DNA from: Streptomyces spinoverrucosus
Lineage (GTDB): Bacteria; Actinomycetota; Actinomycetes; Streptomycetales; Streptomycetaceae
Direction of reading: 5' to 3'
Length of the DNA: 64,000 bases
NCBI RefSeq assembly: GCF_015712165.1
Contig: NZ_JADPZX010000001.1
Coordinates: forward strand, 1,550,001 to 1,614,000
This document shows positions 21,190 to 29,941 of this stretch, piece after piece. Made by a program: the position numbers and the translations under genes. Under the pieces are notes generated by a model. That model worked only from the letters and a program-made list of their open reading frames with translations, searched no databases and was not told the DNA's origin. How positions within the stretch are numbered: the first letter of the stretch is position 1; every line of letters starts with the position of its first letter.

Positions 21190-22602
21190 TCAGGTTCCGC
21201 GTGTCCACTGCTGGTTCGGACCTCCGTTGCAGGTGTACGTGATCAGCGCGGCGGAGTTGGCGGTGGACGCGCCGTTCACGTCCAGGCACTCGCCGGTGGC
21301 CCTGGACCTGATCAGCCAGTAGCTGCCTGAAGCGGTCACGCTCCACTGCTGGTTGGTGGCCGCGCCGGCGCAGTTCTGCTGGGTGACGCCGGTGGCGTTC
21401 TCGGTCAGGCACAGGCTGCTGTTGCGGACCATCAGCTGGTGGTAGCCGCTGCCGACGGACCTGAACCAGAACTTCTGGTTGTTGCCGCCGTTGCAGGTGT
21501 ACTGGCTGAGCGCGGCGCCCTGCCACAGTGACTGGTTCGGCACGTCGGCGCACTTGGCGCTGTGCCGGGCGATCAGCGTCTGGTACGTGGCGGCGGTGCC
21601 GCTCGCCGTGCCGGTCGCCGCGTCGACGGTGACCTCCGGAGACCAGGACATCGACATCGAGGTCGAGGTGGGGAAGGTCAGCGGCAGCCAGACGTAGCGG
21701 GAGTCGTTGACGGTGCCGCCGAAGGAGTTTCCCCAGCGGTCGCCCAGGTAGAGGTACGAGGTGGTCGAAGTGCCCTGCACGGGAAGGACGTACGTCGTCT
21801 GCGATCCGTAGGCCGTGGAGTCGCCGGCGTTGGTCATCGCGGTCCAGGGGCCGGTGATGCTGGTGGCGGTGGCGTACCGCTGCTGGTTGGGGCTCCAGCC
21901 GGTGGCGCCCGAGGTGAGCATGAAGTAGACGTTGCCCCGCTTGAACAGCGCGGGGGCCTCGCGGTGGCCGCCGTGCCAGGGGTCGGCGACCAGGGCGGCG
22001 ATGCCCGTGTAGTCGCTGGTCAGGCGGTAGATGTGCAGGTCGTGATTCTCGCGGGCGGCGGAGACCATGTACCCGGTTCCGTCGGTGTCTACGAAGACCG
22101 TGATGTCCCGGGACATGTGCTGACCGAGTGGGCGGAAGCTGCCCTGCCAGGTGTAGTCGCCGTCGACGGTGTCCGAGACGGCGACGGCCGCGCGGGCCTC
22201 GCTGTAGTCGGAGCCGTTCTCCTTGTGCATCCACATCACGAACTTGCCGGTGGCCGCGTTGTACATGACCTTCGGCCGCTCGATGTTGGCGACGGCCAGC
22301 TCCGGGTCGGTGGACTGGGTCAGGACGTGGTTTCTGAACTCCCAGTTCTTCAGGTCGGTGGAGCGGTAGGCGTCCACGTACCGGAAGGTGTTGTCGGCGT
22401 TGCGGTGCTCGCCGAACCAGTAGTAGTGAGCGCCGACCTTGATGACGCCGCCGCCGTGGGCGTGCACGGGGTTGCCCGACGTGTCGGTGAACTGCGTACC
22501 GTTGGTGATCGTCTGCGGGGCGGCGCTCGCCGGGGCGGCGGTGACCAGAGTGCCGGCGAGGGCGCAGCACAGCGCGAGGAGGATCGCGTACCCGCGTCTC
22601 AT
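21190..22602 (-). CDS. Secreted GH43 enzyme, exo-beta-1,3-galactanase-like, with ricin-type domain
   Basis: The protein has 470 residues from the ATG at 22602, one base after the previous gene's stop. A Sec signal peptide ends near ASA-AP. The five-bladed propeller (about 30-325) opens with HAHGGGVIKV and YYWFGEHR, the pattern of beta-1,3-galactanase GH43 (subfamily 24, or the similar 34), not the usual ADP motif. The acid is probably the Glu in REAPALF; the Gln in YGSQTTYV matches the Gln used as base in studied exo-beta-1,3-galactanases. Residues about 345-470 form a CBM13 trefoil with QKFWF and QQWT motifs. It probably trims the beta-1,3-galactan backbone of arabinogalactan. Confidence 0.82.
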   Translation of the reverse strand: MRRGYAILLALCCALAGTLVTAAPASAAPQTITNGTQFTDTSGNPVHAHGGGVIKVGAHYYWFGEHRNADNTFRYVDAYRSTDLKNWEFRNHVLTQSTDPELAVANIERPKVMYNAATGKFVMWMHKENGSDYSEARAAVAVSDTVDGDYTWQGSFRPLGQHMSRDITVFVDTDGTGYMVSAARENHDLHIYRLTSDYTGIAALVADPWHGGHREAPALFKRGNVYFMLTSGATGWSPNQQRYATATSITGPWTAMTNAGDSTAYGSQTTYVLPVQGTSTTSYLYLGDRWGNSFGGTVNDSRYVWLPLTFPTSTSMSMSWSPEVTVDAATGTASGTAATYQTLIARHSAKCADVPNQSLWQGAALSQYTCNGGNNQKFWFRSVGSGYHQLMVRNSSLCLTENATGVTQQNCAGAATNQQWSVTASGSYWLIRSRATGECLDVNGASTANSAALITYTCNGGPNQQWTRGT

Positions 22603-22603
22603 C

Positions 22604-23674
22604 TCACGCCCCCGGCGATGCGGTGTCGGCGACGGGGACGCCGAAGTCGGGGGTGCCGTCGGGCTTCCAGCCGAGCTTCTGGACACGGGTGTGGCGGTTG
22701 GGATCGTTGAGCGGGTCGCCGTCGATCTCCTTGTACTGGCGGGCGTGGTAGACGAGGACGTCGGTACGGCCGTCCTCGGCGACCGTGAAGCAGTTGTGGC
22801 CGGGGCCGTACTGCTGGGTGGTGTCGTTGCTGGTGAAGACCGGCGTCGGGGACTTGGACCAGTTGGCGGGGTTCATGAGGTCGGCGGACGCGGGCGCGGT
22901 GAGCAGGCCGACGCAGTAGTTGTGGTCGGTGGCGCTGGCCGAGTACGTCATGAAGACGCGGCCGTTGCGCTGGAGGACGTACGGCCCCTCGTTCACCTTG
23001 AAGCCGATGCGCTCCCAGTCGTACTCGGGGGTGGAGAGCCTGACCTGAGGGCCCGTCAGGGTCCACGGGTTCGCCATCTTCGACAGCCACACGGCGGTGT
23101 TGTTGTCCATGCCGGGCTCATGCTGGGCCCAGGCCAGGTAGCGGGTGCCACGGTGGGTGAACGTCGTGGCGTCGAGGGAGAAGGTCTCCCAGGCCGTCCT
23201 GATCTGGCCCTTCTCCACCCACGTTCCGCGCAAGGGGTTGGAGTGGGAGTTCTCCAGGACCCAGATGCGGATCTTCCACACGTCCTCGGCGGGGGCGGCG
23301 GCGAAGTAGATGTACCACCTGCCGTTGATCCGGTGCATTTCCGGAGCCCAGATGTGGGCGCCCATGTCACCGGTCGGGTGCGCGCGCCAGATGACGGACT
23401 CGGCGGCGGTGGCGAGTCCGTTCAGGGTGCGGGAGCGGCGCAGGATGATGCGGTCGTACTCGGGGGCGGTGGCGGTGAAGTAGTAGTAGCCGTCCGTGTG
23501 ACGGGTGATGTGCGGGTCGGCGCGGTTGAGGACCAGCGGGTTCGTGTACGGCCCGGCCGCCTTCGCAGCAGCCGCGGCCGCGGTGGGGGCGGCGGCCAGG
23601 GCGCCCGCCGCGAGGGCGGCGCCCTTCAGTACGAGTCGGCGGTTGGGGGTGGGCAGGTCGTCGGCGCGGCTCAT
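22604..23674 (-). CDS. Secreted GH43 alpha-L-arabinofuranosidase-like enzyme
   Basis: The protein has 356 residues from the ATG at 23674 behind GAGAGGCAG. A Tat-type signal (NRRLVLKGAAL) leads into an alanine-rich tail. The GH43 triad is visible: base Asp in RADPHI, pKa-setting Asp in SLDATTFT and acid Glu in VNEGPYV. The sequence resembles exo-1,5-alpha-L-arabinofuranosidases of subfamily 26. It would remove terminal arabinose from arabinan or arabinogalactan and expose the galactan backbone for the coupled GH43 downstream. It is divergent from the beta-helix protein. Confidence 0.85.
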   Translation of the reverse strand: MSRADDLPTPNRRLVLKGAALAAGALAAAPTAAAAAAKAAGPYTNPLVLNRADPHITRHTDGYYYFTATAPEYDRIILRRSRTLNGLATAAESVIWRAHPTGDMGAHIWAPEMHRINGRWYIYFAAAPAEDVWKIRIWVLENSHSNPLRGTWVEKGQIRTAWETFSLDATTFTHRGTRYLAWAQHEPGMDNNTAVWLSKMANPWTLTGPQVRLSTPEYDWERIGFKVNEGPYVLQRNGRVFMTYSASATDHNYCVGLLTAPASADLMNPANWSKSPTPVFTSNDTTQQYGPGHNCFTVAEDGRTDVLVYHARQYKEIDGDPLNDPNRHTRVQKLGWKPDGTPDFGVPVADTASPGA

Positions 23675-23817
23675 GCGGACTGCCTCTCGTATGCTCGACG
23701 GAGTCGGTTCGATATTTCGTACGGCATCTGTCATTCCGAACGCCGAAAAGGTAGAGGTGAGTTACGAGGAGGTCAACGGTTCCGACGGGACAAACTCAGG
23801 CGGCGATTTTCTGTTAT

Positions 23818-23836
23818 CGGCCCGGCGTCCGGGCCG
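23818..23836 (+). other. Hairpin directly upstream of the beta-helix gene start
   Basis: CGGCCCGG and CCGGGCCG form a perfect 8-bp stem with a 3-nt loop, ending 11 bp before the GTG. No Shine-Dalgarno sequence fits between, so the hairpin may affect initiation or mRNA stability. Confidence 0.5.
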
Positions 23837-23847
23837 TCTCCCCACAC

Positions 23848-25947
23848 GTGCGCAGCCAAACCCACAGAACAGCAGCGGCCGTCGGCGCCCTCGCGGCCGT
23901 CGCCGCCCTGGTCACCGCTCCCCCGGCCACGGCCGCCGGCCCCCGGGACGTCACCGCCGACGTGCTCGCGGGCCACGACGTGACCCTCACCGGCGACACG
24001 GTCGTCACCGTGCCGTCCGGGACCACCACGTACGACGGCGTCTTCCGTGGCGAGGGCACGCTCACCGTGCGCGGCAGCGGGACGCTGATCCTCACCAAGG
24101 ACAGCGACTTCACGCTTCCGCAGTCCCGGCAGCGGCAGAAGGTGAGCATCCCGGGCGGCAACCACCCGTACGTCACGGTGGCCGACCCCGACCCGCCGGC
24201 GATCACCGTCGAGCGCGGCGCGACACTCCAGTACGGCAACGGCGGTACGACGGGCCTGATCGGCCACTTCCCGTACGGCACGCCCGCGTTCCGGCTGAAC
24301 CAGGACAACATCCGGGTCGACGGCACCCTCCGGCTGTCCCTGAGGAGCGCCTACAACCTGGGCACGATCAGCGGCTCCGGTCTGATCACGCAGCCGAGGT
24401 TCCTGTGGGGCACCTGGGACCTGTCGGGCACCCACCCTTTCTCCGGCGTCATCGACAACGGCACGCAACTGAACGCCGGCCGGCCCGAGTACGCGACGTC
24501 CCTCCCGAACGTCCGCAAGGTGCTCAACCAGGGCACCTGGACGGTGGACACCCCGCTGGGCCGGACGGTCACCATGGGCATGGACTTCTACCAGCGCGAG
24601 TACGGCAGCGACATCAACGTCCAGTCCCGGCCGGGAAGCAAGGTCGTCCTCACCGGGCAGTACAGCTGGTCGGACCAGGGTGGCGACACCGACCCCTCAC
24701 TCAGCGACCCCGCGCTGAACTGGACACCCGCGCGCAAGAACGTCAACAAGCGCGGCACCAACATCAAGGGCGCGAACGTCCAGTGGGGCGACGGGACGAC
24801 GAGCCGGATCTTCATGCCGGGGACCGCCCAGACCGTCTACATCAACCTGCTCGCCGCCCGCTCCCGCTCCCAGCTCACCTTCGACTACAACGGCCCCGTG
24901 ACGCTGGGCGCCCCCATCGGCGGCGGCCGCTTCCACGACACGCTGTCCGCGCCCGGCGCCGGGGACATCGTGATCGCGGGGACGCGCGGGAACGACGTGA
25001 CCTTCGCGGCACGGCAGTACTACGACGGCTCGACCACCGTCGAGAAGGGCGCGGTGCTGCGGCTGGGCTCGGCGCAGGGCGACGGCTCGCTGTGGATGGA
25101 CGGCGACCTGTGCCGGGTCGTGAACGACGGCACGCTCGTGGTGCGGAACGCGTCGACGCCCATCTCGCTGTCCCGGCTCAGCGGCTCCGGGGCTTTCGTG
25201 CAGTCGGGCGCGGCGACGACGACCCTGACCGGGAGCGGAGTGACGTACACCGGCACCACGACGGTCGAGAAGGGCACGCTGGCGCTGAGGTCCGGGGCCA
25301 CCCTGGTGCGCAGCAAGGCGATTCGGCTCACCTCGGCGGGCGCCCGACTGGACGCGGGTACGGCCGGCCTGCGCGTGGCGACCACTCTCACCGGCAAGGG
25401 CACGGTGCGGGGCGCGGTGACGAACGACGGTGTGGTGACGGGCGGTCTGACGGTGACCGGGGGCTATGAGCAGCGTGCGCGGGGCCGACTGGTGGTTGAG
25501 GGGAAGCCGTTGAGGGTGACCGGCGGCCCGGTTCGCCTGGCCGGAGAGGTGGATCTCTCAGCGGCAGGCACGTCCTCGGCTCGCCGGATCACGATCGTCG
25601 ACAACGCGGGGCGCGGCGGGACGAAGGGCGCCTTCTCCGGTCTGCGTGAGGGTACGACGCTGAAACTGGCCGACACCGTGTACCGCATCAGCTACCGCGC
25701 CGGCGACGGCAACGACGTCGCCCTCACCGCCACCGCACAGAGCCCGACGGCTTCCCCGTCCCGGGCAGGGGCGACCGGCGCGGCGGCGGTCGGCACGCGC
25801 AGCGCGAGCACCGCCGGGGACTCCGGGTGGGGCTGGTGGCCGTATGTCCTGAGCCTCGGCCTGCTGGGCGGCCTGGTGGTACCCGCGGCCCGACGCACCG
25901 GGGGCGGCCGGCGGAGGGGCGGGGGGCGGCATGCGGCGCACCGCTAG
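23848..25947 (+). CDS. Secreted, C-terminally anchored beta-helix protein with autotransporter-type repeats
   Basis: The protein has 699 residues from a GTG. A Sec signal peptide (cut near TAA-GP, 30) is followed by a long Gly/Thr/Val-rich beta-solenoid. Repeats such as GTTTYDGVFRGEGTLTV, STTVEKGAVLRLGS and GTTTVEKGTLALRSG match the pattern of autotransporter-associated beta-strand repeats, ending in YRAGDGNDVALTA. A Ser/Ala linker, one hydrophobic helix (WPYVLSLGLLGGLVV) and an Arg-rich tail follow. There is no LPXTG, so it is held by the helix and not by sortase. It has no evident catalytic residues; a surface adhesin or glycan-binding role near the two GH43 genes is inference. Confidence 0.8.
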   Translation: MRSQTHRTAAAVGALAAVAALVTAPPATAAGPRDVTADVLAGHDVTLTGDTVVTVPSGTTTYDGVFRGEGTLTVRGSGTLILTKDSDFTLPQSRQRQKVSIPGGNHPYVTVADPDPPAITVERGATLQYGNGGTTGLIGHFPYGTPAFRLNQDNIRVDGTLRLSLRSAYNLGTISGSGLITQPRFLWGTWDLSGTHPFSGVIDNGTQLNAGRPEYATSLPNVRKVLNQGTWTVDTPLGRTVTMGMDFYQREYGSDINVQSRPGSKVVLTGQYSWSDQGGDTDPSLSDPALNWTPARKNVNKRGTNIKGANVQWGDGTTSRIFMPGTAQTVYINLLAARSRSQLTFDYNGPVTLGAPIGGGRFHDTLSAPGAGDIVIAGTRGNDVTFAARQYYDGSTTVEKGAVLRLGSAQGDGSLWMDGDLCRVVNDGTLVVRNASTPISLSRLSGSGAFVQSGAATTTLTGSGVTYTGTTTVEKGTLALRSGATLVRSKAIRLTSAGARLDAGTAGLRVATTLTGKGTVRGAVTNDGVVTGGLTVTGGYEQRARGRLVVEGKPLRVTGGPVRLAGEVDLSAAGTSSARRITIVDNAGRGGTKGAFSGLREGTTLKLADTVYRISYRAGDGNDVALTATAQSPTASPSRAGATGAAAVGTRSASTAGDSGWGWWPYVLSLGLLGGLVVPAARRTGGGRRRGGGRHAAHR

Positions 25948-25975
25948 GGCACCCTTCGTCGACTACCGTCGTGAC

Positions 25976-26908
25976 ATGACCAGCAACACCCCCGAAACCC
26001 CGACCGGCCTCGCCGAAGCCCTCGCCGCCGGGACGGTCGTGCTCGACGGCGGCATGTCCAACCAGCTCGAGTCGGCCGGGCACGACCTCAGTGACGAGCT
26101 CTGGTCGGCGCGACTGCTCGCCGAGCGGCCCGAGGCGATCGCCGAGGCGCACCTCGCGTACTTCACGGCGGGTGCGAGCGTGGCGATCACCTCCAGCTAC
26201 CAGGCCACGTTCGAGGGCTTCGCGAAGCGCGGGATCAGCCGGGAACGGGCGGCCGAACTCCTGTGCCTCAGCGTGGAGTTGGCGCGTGAGGCGGCGGCGC
26301 GGGCGGCGGCGAAGGGGATCGCCCGTCCGTTGTGGGTGGCGGCCTCGGTCGGCCCCTACGGGGCGATGCTCGCGGACGGCTCGGAGTACCGGGGCCGATA
26401 CGGGCTGACGGTGAACGAGCTGGAACGCTTCCACCGCCCCCGGATGGAGGCCCTCGCCGCGGCCCGGCCCGATGTGCTGGCGCTGGAGACGGTTCCGGAC
26501 GCCGACGAGGCGGCGGCCCTGCTGCGGGCGGTGCGCGGACTCGGCGTGCCGGCCTGGCTGTCGTACACCGTGGCCGGCGATCGCACCCGGGCCGGGCAGC
26601 CACTGGAGGAGGCCTTCGCCCTGGCCGCCGACGTGGACGAGGTGATCGCGGTGGGCGTGAACTGCTGTGCGCCCAAGGATGTCGACAGGGCCGTCGCGGT
26701 CGCGGCCCGGGTGACGGGCAAGCCGGTGGTGATCTACCCCAACAGCGGCGAGACCTGGGACGCCGAGGCCCGCGCCTGGACGGGCCACTCCACCTTCACG
26801 CCGGAGCAGGTCGAGGGCTGGCGTGACTCCGGCGCCCGGCTGATCGGCGGCTGCTGCCGGGTCGGGCCGGAGGCGATCACGTCCATCGCGCGGACGCTGG
26901 CGGGATGA
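25976..26908 (+). CDS. mmuM: Homocysteine S-methyltransferase
   Basis: The protein has 310 residues; the ATG at 25976 fits family alignments better than the in-frame ATG 15 codons upstream. It has the Pfam S-methyl_trans barrel: LDGGMSNQLE at the start and the three zinc-binding cysteines C230 (GVNCC) plus C293 and C294 (GGCCR). It moves a methyl group from S-methylmethionine (or S-adenosylmethionine) to homocysteine, giving methionine. It is cytosolic. It begins 28 bp after the beta-helix gene, but the functions look unrelated. Confidence 0.92.
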   Translation: MTSNTPETPTGLAEALAAGTVVLDGGMSNQLESAGHDLSDELWSARLLAERPEAIAEAHLAYFTAGASVAITSSYQATFEGFAKRGISRERAAELLCLSVELAREAAARAAAKGIARPLWVAASVGPYGAMLADGSEYRGRYGLTVNELERFHRPRMEALAAARPDVLALETVPDADEAAALLRAVRGLGVPAWLSYTVAGDRTRAGQPLEEAFALAADVDEVIAVGVNCCAPKDVDRAVAVAARVTGKPVVIYPNSGETWDAEARAWTGHSTFTPEQVEGWRDSGARLIGGCCRVGPEAITSIARTLAG

Positions 26909-26959
26909 TCCGGCGGTTGTCAGAGGCCGGGGAGAGGCGGGCCGGTACGGCTACCGACG

Positions 26960-28579
26960 TCAGGGGCGACGGACGCTGCCTCCGGGGCGGCGCAGGAGGC
27001 GTATGACCGACCGCGTGTCCGCGCCGCGGGTGCGCGAACCGCCGTCGGCCGAGGCGGACGCCGCGTCCCGGTCGACGAGATCGGCCGTCCACAGTGCGAG
27101 CTCTCGGTCGCGCGGCCCGTACGCGGTGTACGGCTCCCTCGTCGCCCCCCGCTCCCCCGGCTCCGCCGGCTCGCTCTCGCCGAAGATCCGCACGGGGTGC
27201 GAGGTGTCCCAGGCCTGCCAGCCCGGGTCGCCGTCGACCGCGAACCTCACCCACGCCGCGTGCATCGCGTCGGCCAGCTCCACCGGCGCACCCCAGCCCG
27301 CCAGTCTGGCCGACTCGGGTACCTCGCCGGTGTCGAAGACGAAGCCGAGCTCCAGGGCGTGGCAGGCGCCGAGCCCGGGCCGCAGCGACGGCCAGGCGAA
27401 CTCGTAGACGTACGACGATCCGGGGCGGGCGTCGGCCAGCCGGTGCAGTGGGATGCGCAGCAGGTGGTCGGTGACCATCTGGCCGACGATCTCGGCGGTG
27501 CCGGCCTCGGGGTGCAGGGCGCGGTAGCCGCGTGGCACCTCGTGGCCGCAGTGGCAGCGGGCCATGGCGCCGGCCAGGGCCATGGGGCCGAGCCGGTCGA
27601 CGCGCTCCAGCAGGCCGCCGGGCACGAGCCACAGCCGGTATTCGTCGCGGGTCCAGCCCATGAGCAGGTCGACGCCGGACGCGACCTCCCCCTCGGCCAG
27701 CGCCTCCATGGGATCGCGGGGGACGACGTCACCGTCGACGACGATCCCGAAGGCGGGCCCGCCCAGCGCCGGGCTGCTGCGCCGGCCCATCTCGGCCTGG
27801 GTACGCAGCAGCAGGTCGCGGTCGACGGCGGCGAAGGCCTCGGCGGTCGCGGGCACCTTCAGCCGGTTCGCCATCCGGCGCACCATCCGCCGTACGTTGG
27901 TGCGCTCGGCCGCCTCGGGCGGCCCGCTCTGCAGGACCGCACGCCGGAACAGTCCCTGGGCCTGCGGGGCGGCGATCAGGGCGCCGATGCTGATCGCCCC
28001 GGCCGACTGTCCCGCGAGGGTCACCCGGTCGGGGTCGCCGCCGAAGGCCTCGATCGACTCGTGCACCCAGCGCAGGGCGGCGAGCTGGTCGCGCAGGCCG
28101 GGGTTGGCGGGAGCGTCCGGAAACAGTCCGTAGCCCTCCACTCCGAGCCGGTAGTTGAGGGAGACGAGGACGATCCCGTCACGGGCGAAGGAGTGTCCGT
28201 CGTACACGGGCACACACGACGAGCCCCTGGTCAGGGCCCCGCCGTGCAGCCACACCAGGACCGGCAGCCGGGCACCGGGGCCGGGCTGCGGGGTCCACAC
28301 GTTCAGGTTGAGGCAGTCGTCCCCGGGCACGACCGGGTCGGAAAGGTACTGGGCGAACGCCTCCGAGTACGGCGGTTTGGGCGGCGTCGGCCCGAAGGCG
28401 ACCGCGTCCCTGACGCCGTCCCAGGGCTCGGGCGGCACAGGCGGCCGAAACCGGTTCGGACCGAACGGGGGCGCCGCGTACGGGATGCCGCGAAAGACCG
28501 CCACGCCGTTCTCGTAACGGCCTCGCACGCGCCCGTACGGCGTCCTGGCCACGGGGCCCGTCAGGTCTGCTTCGGTCAT
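26960..28579 (-). CDS. Type-B carboxylesterase
   Basis: The protein has 539 residues from the ATG at 28579. It has the alpha/beta-hydrolase hallmarks of the cholinesterase/para-nitrobenzyl esterase family: FRGIPYAAPP, EDCL-like GDDCLNLNVW, the oxyanion LHGGAL and the nucleophile S192 in AGQSAGA. No signal peptide is seen. The substrate is unknown; esters of plant cell-wall polymers or xenobiotics are possible. The end of the gene faces mmuM. Confidence 0.87.
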   Translation of the reverse strand: MTEADLTGPVARTPYGRVRGRYENGVAVFRGIPYAAPPFGPNRFRPPVPPEPWDGVRDAVAFGPTPPKPPYSEAFAQYLSDPVVPGDDCLNLNVWTPQPGPGARLPVLVWLHGGALTRGSSCVPVYDGHSFARDGIVLVSLNYRLGVEGYGLFPDAPANPGLRDQLAALRWVHESIEAFGGDPDRVTLAGQSAGAISIGALIAAPQAQGLFRRAVLQSGPPEAAERTNVRRMVRRMANRLKVPATAEAFAAVDRDLLLRTQAEMGRRSSPALGGPAFGIVVDGDVVPRDPMEALAEGEVASGVDLLMGWTRDEYRLWLVPGGLLERVDRLGPMALAGAMARCHCGHEVPRGYRALHPEAGTAEIVGQMVTDHLLRIPLHRLADARPGSSYVYEFAWPSLRPGLGACHALELGFVFDTGEVPESARLAGWGAPVELADAMHAAWVRFAVDGDPGWQAWDTSHPVRIFGESEPAEPGERGATREPYTAYGPRDRELALWTADLVDRDAASASADGGSRTRGADTRSVIRLLRRPGGSVRRP

Positions 28580-28601
28580 CCGCCCACCAGCCCTTCGCCG
28601 T

Positions 28602-28660
28602 GCTCGTGCACCGTTCACCTCAGAGCATCACATCGCTCGGAGGTATTCCGGTGCACGAGC
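28602..28660 (-). terminator. Long nested hairpin between lyase-family and esterase genes
   Basis: The outer stem is 12 bp perfect (GCTCGTGCACCG/CGGTGCACGAGC). Inside it, CCTCaGAGC pairs with GCTCgGAGG with one mismatch. It begins 12 bp after the lyase-family stop and ends 22 bp before the esterase ATG, so it may end the first transcript or gate the second. Confidence 0.6.
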
Positions 28661-28671
28661 CGGTTCAGCGC

Positions 28672-29913
28672 CTATTTGGCGTACATCAGCGTGCCGAAGC
28701 CGAGCTGGTCATAGCCTCCGCTGGTCGATCCGTAGTCCCCGCCGCCGCCCTCGGGGGCGACCGAGAAGCACATCTGGGAGATGTACCGGTCGTCGAGGTA
28801 CAGGCGCCGGTTGTAGTGGTAGTGGAGCATGGCCCACACCGGGCGGACCTGGCCGCGTGAGGCGGCGGAGACGGCCGTGTGCTCCCGGTACGCACAGTTC
28901 TGGCCGGTGCCCCAGCTGTAGGTGGTGAACGGCACGTCATGGCCGAGGTTGTACTTGGCGACGTACTGGGCGGCCTTCATGAAGCGCCGTCCGTCGTAGG
29001 AGTAGAGGTCCTCGCCCTGGTTCCAGGCCATCTCGCAGATCGCGCCCATCTGGCCCATGCCCATGACGGTGTGCCCCTGGTCGCGTCCGGACTCCTGCCA
29101 CTGGCCCAGGGCGTAGCCGTCGGCGTCGGTGTGCAGGAACGGGACGGCGTGCGCGAGGGAGCCGTTGCCGGCGCCGGACTTGAAGTAGGTCACCGCCTGG
29201 TCGTACTTGGCGGCGTCCTCGTTGAGGATCCCGATGGCCAGGACGGAGGCCATGTTGCACAGGTCCCAGTTGGCCCAGTAGTTGGTGATGCAGGCGTCGT
29301 TGTGGCCCACCAGGAACTGGTTGTTGAGCGGGTAGAAGACCCTCGCCATCATCTCCTGGAAGGCGGCCAGGTCGAAGGCGTCGTAGTCCCGCATGAGCTC
29401 GGCCGCGTTCGCGAACTGCCAGCCGTAGAGGCCGGCCGCGAGGAACCGGTCGGCGTTGCCGGTCACGGTCGTCAGGGTCGTGGCCCACGCGTTGAGGATG
29501 CGCGCGGCGCAGGCCGCGTTGGCCTCGGTGCCGCCGACGTGCCAGCGCAGCGCGTTCTGGTAGGCGGCGGCGATGTCGTTGTAGAGGATGCCGTAGTTCT
29601 GGCCGGTCCCGCCGCGGATGACGGTCGCCTGCGGGTTGGGTGTCCAGGTCGACTGGGAGTGGGAGTTGGCGACCAGCCGGTTCCAGCCGGACAGCCAGGG
29701 GTCGTTGCCGGCGGCCACGCGGACCCGGGCGCGGTTGATGTCACCCCAGTTGTGCAGCATGCCGGGGTGGGTCCAGGTGGCGGGGGCGGCGTCCGCGGTG
29801 GTGGCGGTGGCGCCGAGCGCGAGGGCGGCGGTGAGGCCACCGGCGGTCTTCAGCAGACCGCGGCGGCTCAGCGCTCTGTCACGGAGGTGCTGGTGGGGGG
29901 AAGTGCGGCTCAT
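28672..29913 (-). CDS. Tat-exported alginate-lyase-family protein
   Basis: The protein has 413 residues from the ATG at 29913. The Tat signal (LSRRGLLKTAGG) ends near ADA-AP. The mature part matches the alginate_lyase alpha-toroid (PF05426) seen in several polysaccharide lyase families: THPGMLHNWGDINR, YNDIAAAYQNALRWHV, NYWANWDLCNMA and QESGRDQGHTVMGMGQ. The NANWD-like, GRDQGH and YNLGHDVPF blocks are shared with the larger neighbour. It should cleave a uronic-acid polymer by beta-elimination, but the polymer (alginate, glucuronan or a pectic chain) cannot be told from sequence. Confidence 0.82.
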   Translation of the reverse strand: MSRTSPHQHLRDRALSRRGLLKTAGGLTAALALGATATTADAAPATWTHPGMLHNWGDINRARVRVAAGNDPWLSGWNRLVANSHSQSTWTPNPQATVIRGGTGQNYGILYNDIAAAYQNALRWHVGGTEANAACAARILNAWATTLTTVTGNADRFLAAGLYGWQFANAAELMRDYDAFDLAAFQEMMARVFYPLNNQFLVGHNDACITNYWANWDLCNMASVLAIGILNEDAAKYDQAVTYFKSGAGNGSLAHAVPFLHTDADGYALGQWQESGRDQGHTVMGMGQMGAICEMAWNQGEDLYSYDGRRFMKAAQYVAKYNLGHDVPFTTYSWGTGQNCAYREHTAVSAASRGQVRPVWAMLHYHYNRRLYLDDRYISQMCFSVAPEGGGGDYGSTSGGYDQLGFGTLMYAK

Positions 29914-29941
29914 TGCGTGCGGCTCCAATCCAAGGGTCGCT

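Noticed and set aside
28440-28460. CCGAAACCGGTTCGG near-palindrome resembling the LacI 1 site
   Set aside because: It is inside the carboxylesterase coding sequence (GPNRFRPP) and lacks the CAA/TTG arms.
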